Positions 5,476-6,007 of a DNA stretch of 6,007 nt are shown here, in pieces. This DNA is from Candidatus Galloscillospira excrementavium (GTDB lineage: Bacteria > Bacillota > Clostridia > Oscillospirales > Oscillospiraceae), in NCBI GenBank assembly GCA_018711785.1, contig DVHW01000237.1:1-6007 (forward strand), written 5' to 3'. The position numbers and the translations under genes were made by a program. The notes under the pieces were generated by a model that did not search any database, was not told the origin of the DNA, and saw nothing but the letters and a program-made list of their open reading frames with translations. The number at the start of each line of letters is the position of its first letter. Within the stretch, counting starts at the first letter, position 1.

Positions 5476-6007
5476 ATGAAGATTTTGGCGGTATCGGATA
5501 TGGAGTCGCGGGAGTTTTACGACTACGGCACGGCGGAGAAGCTGGCGGGCTTCGGCCTGATCCTGGCCTGCGGCGACCTGCGGCGGGAGTACCTGGAGTT
5601 TCTCGTGACCATGGCCCGCTGCCCGGTGGTCTACGTCCACGGCAACCACGACGACGCCTATGACGACGCCCCGCCCGAGGGCTGCGTCTGCGCCGAGGAC
5701 CGCATCTATGTCCACGAGGGCATCCGCATCCTGGGCCTGGGCGGCTCCTACCGCTACCGGAACGGAGCCCACATGTATACCGAGGGGCAGATGGCCCGCC
5801 GGGTGGCCCGGCTGCAGTTCCAGCTCTGGAAATGGGGGGCTTCGACATCCTGCTCACCCACGCGCCGGCGCGGCACATCAACGACTTTGACACCCGGCCC
5901 CACCGGGGTTTTCAGTGCTTTGTGTCCCTGCTGGACAAGTACCGCCCGAAATACTTCATCCACGGGCATATCCACAAGAATTATGACCCCCGCATCCCGG
6001 AAAGGAC
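5476..6007 (+). CDS. Metallophosphoesterase, frameshifted at a G-run and 3' partial
   Basis: A calcineurin-like metallophosphoesterase that would hydrolyse a phosphate mono- or diester with two bound metal ions; the substrate is unknown. From ATG 5476 the first 120 residues carry MKILAVSD (1-8, D8 a metal ligand), CGDL (32-35), VHGNHDD (54-60) and GIRILGLGGS (82-91). After QLWKW the frame goes wrong. The -1 frame (codons from 5838) reads GGFDILLTHAPARHINDFD, then RPHRGFQCF and YFIHGHIHKNYDP, which are the missing metal-binding THAPA and HGHIH motifs. One extra G in the G6 run at 5834-5839 would join the halves exactly as Q-L-W-K-W-G-G-F-D. The gene continues past the window end. The usual D-x-H after the first strand reads SDMES. 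It may be co-transcribed with the BMP-like gene. A draft-assembly error is the simplest cause, but a real mutation or slippage is possible. Confidence 0.88.
   Translation, partial: MKILAVSDMESREFYDYGTAEKLAGFGLILACGDLRREYLEFLVTMARCPVVYVHGNHDDAYDDAPPEGCVCAEDRIYVHEGIRILGLGGSYRYRNGAHMYTEGQMARRVARLQFQLWKWGASTSCSPTRRRGTSTTLTPGPTGVFSALCPCWTSTARNTSSTGISTRIMTPASRKG
5834..5839 (+). other. G6 homopolymer at the frameshift point
   Basis: The run of six G lies exactly where the phosphoesterase frame passes from the ATG 5476 frame to the -1 frame. An in-frame ATG for the downstream half overlaps it (5832-5834), but with no convincing ribosome binding site. Confidence 0.75.

Noticed and set aside
2267..5893. 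A 1208-codon open frame on the - strand
   Set aside because: Its codons are in register with those of the ATPase and BMP-like genes, so its stops would need sense TTA, CTA or TCA codons, which these GC3-rich genes avoid. Its translation is low-complexity (Gly, His, Val, Leu, Asp rich) with no family motif, while both + strand genes carry complete motif sets.
5832..6007. A separate gene starting at ATG 5832
   Set aside because: It has no convincing ribosome binding site and would begin in the middle of the phosphoesterase fold. A one-base indel in the G6 run explains it better.

Overview
The window is GC-rich (clearly above 60%, with codon third positions mostly G or C) and all genes read on the + strand. 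Gene style and protein families (a GH53 galactanase, an MsmX/UgpC-type sugar ATPase, a cytosolic BMP-family protein, a TraX-family membrane protein, strong AAAGGAGGT ribosome binding sites) suggest a high-GC gut Clostridia member, most likely Oscillospiraceae (Flavonifractor/Lawsonibacter-like). That placement is inferred from protein style, not from a marker gene.

Layout. Bases 2-103 hold the tail of an unidentified gene. It is followed by a complete GH53 endo-1,4-beta-galactanase without a signal peptide (137-1243) and, nearly abutting it, a TraX-family polytopic membrane protein (1254-2045). These three are closely spaced and look like one transcription unit. A 209-base gap (2046-2254) then holds an 8-bp hairpin, a strong Shine-Dalgarno sequence in front of a possible 42-codon GTG-started leader ORF, and three back-to-back hairpins. 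It leads into an MsmX/UgpC-type ATPase gene (2255-3409), which has no permease or binding-protein gene beside it. A tandem hairpin with a perfect 13-bp stem (3435-3464) closes that gene.

Next comes a 642-residue protein with an N-terminal region containing a ParB-like EGNKR motif and a C-terminal BMP (purine-nucleoside-binding type) domain, with no export signal (3509-5437). After 38 bases comes a metallophosphoesterase gene (5476 to beyond the window end) whose reading frame breaks at a run of six G (5834-5839). Adding one G restores the family's C-terminal motifs.

Working together: the galactanase and the ATPase both fit carbohydrate use. The galactanase would act on imported galacto-oligosaccharides, and the ATPase could power sugar importers encoded elsewhere. 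The BMP-like protein looks like a cytosolic ligand sensor rather than a transporter component, and the phosphoesterase gene may be co-transcribed with it. I see no insertion sequence, CRISPR array, tRNA or rRNA. The most distinctive observations are the ParB-like/BMP fusion, the structured leader before the orphan ATPase, the homopolymer frameshift in the phosphoesterase, and the TraX-like protein that seems to lack the family's usual Asp-His pair.
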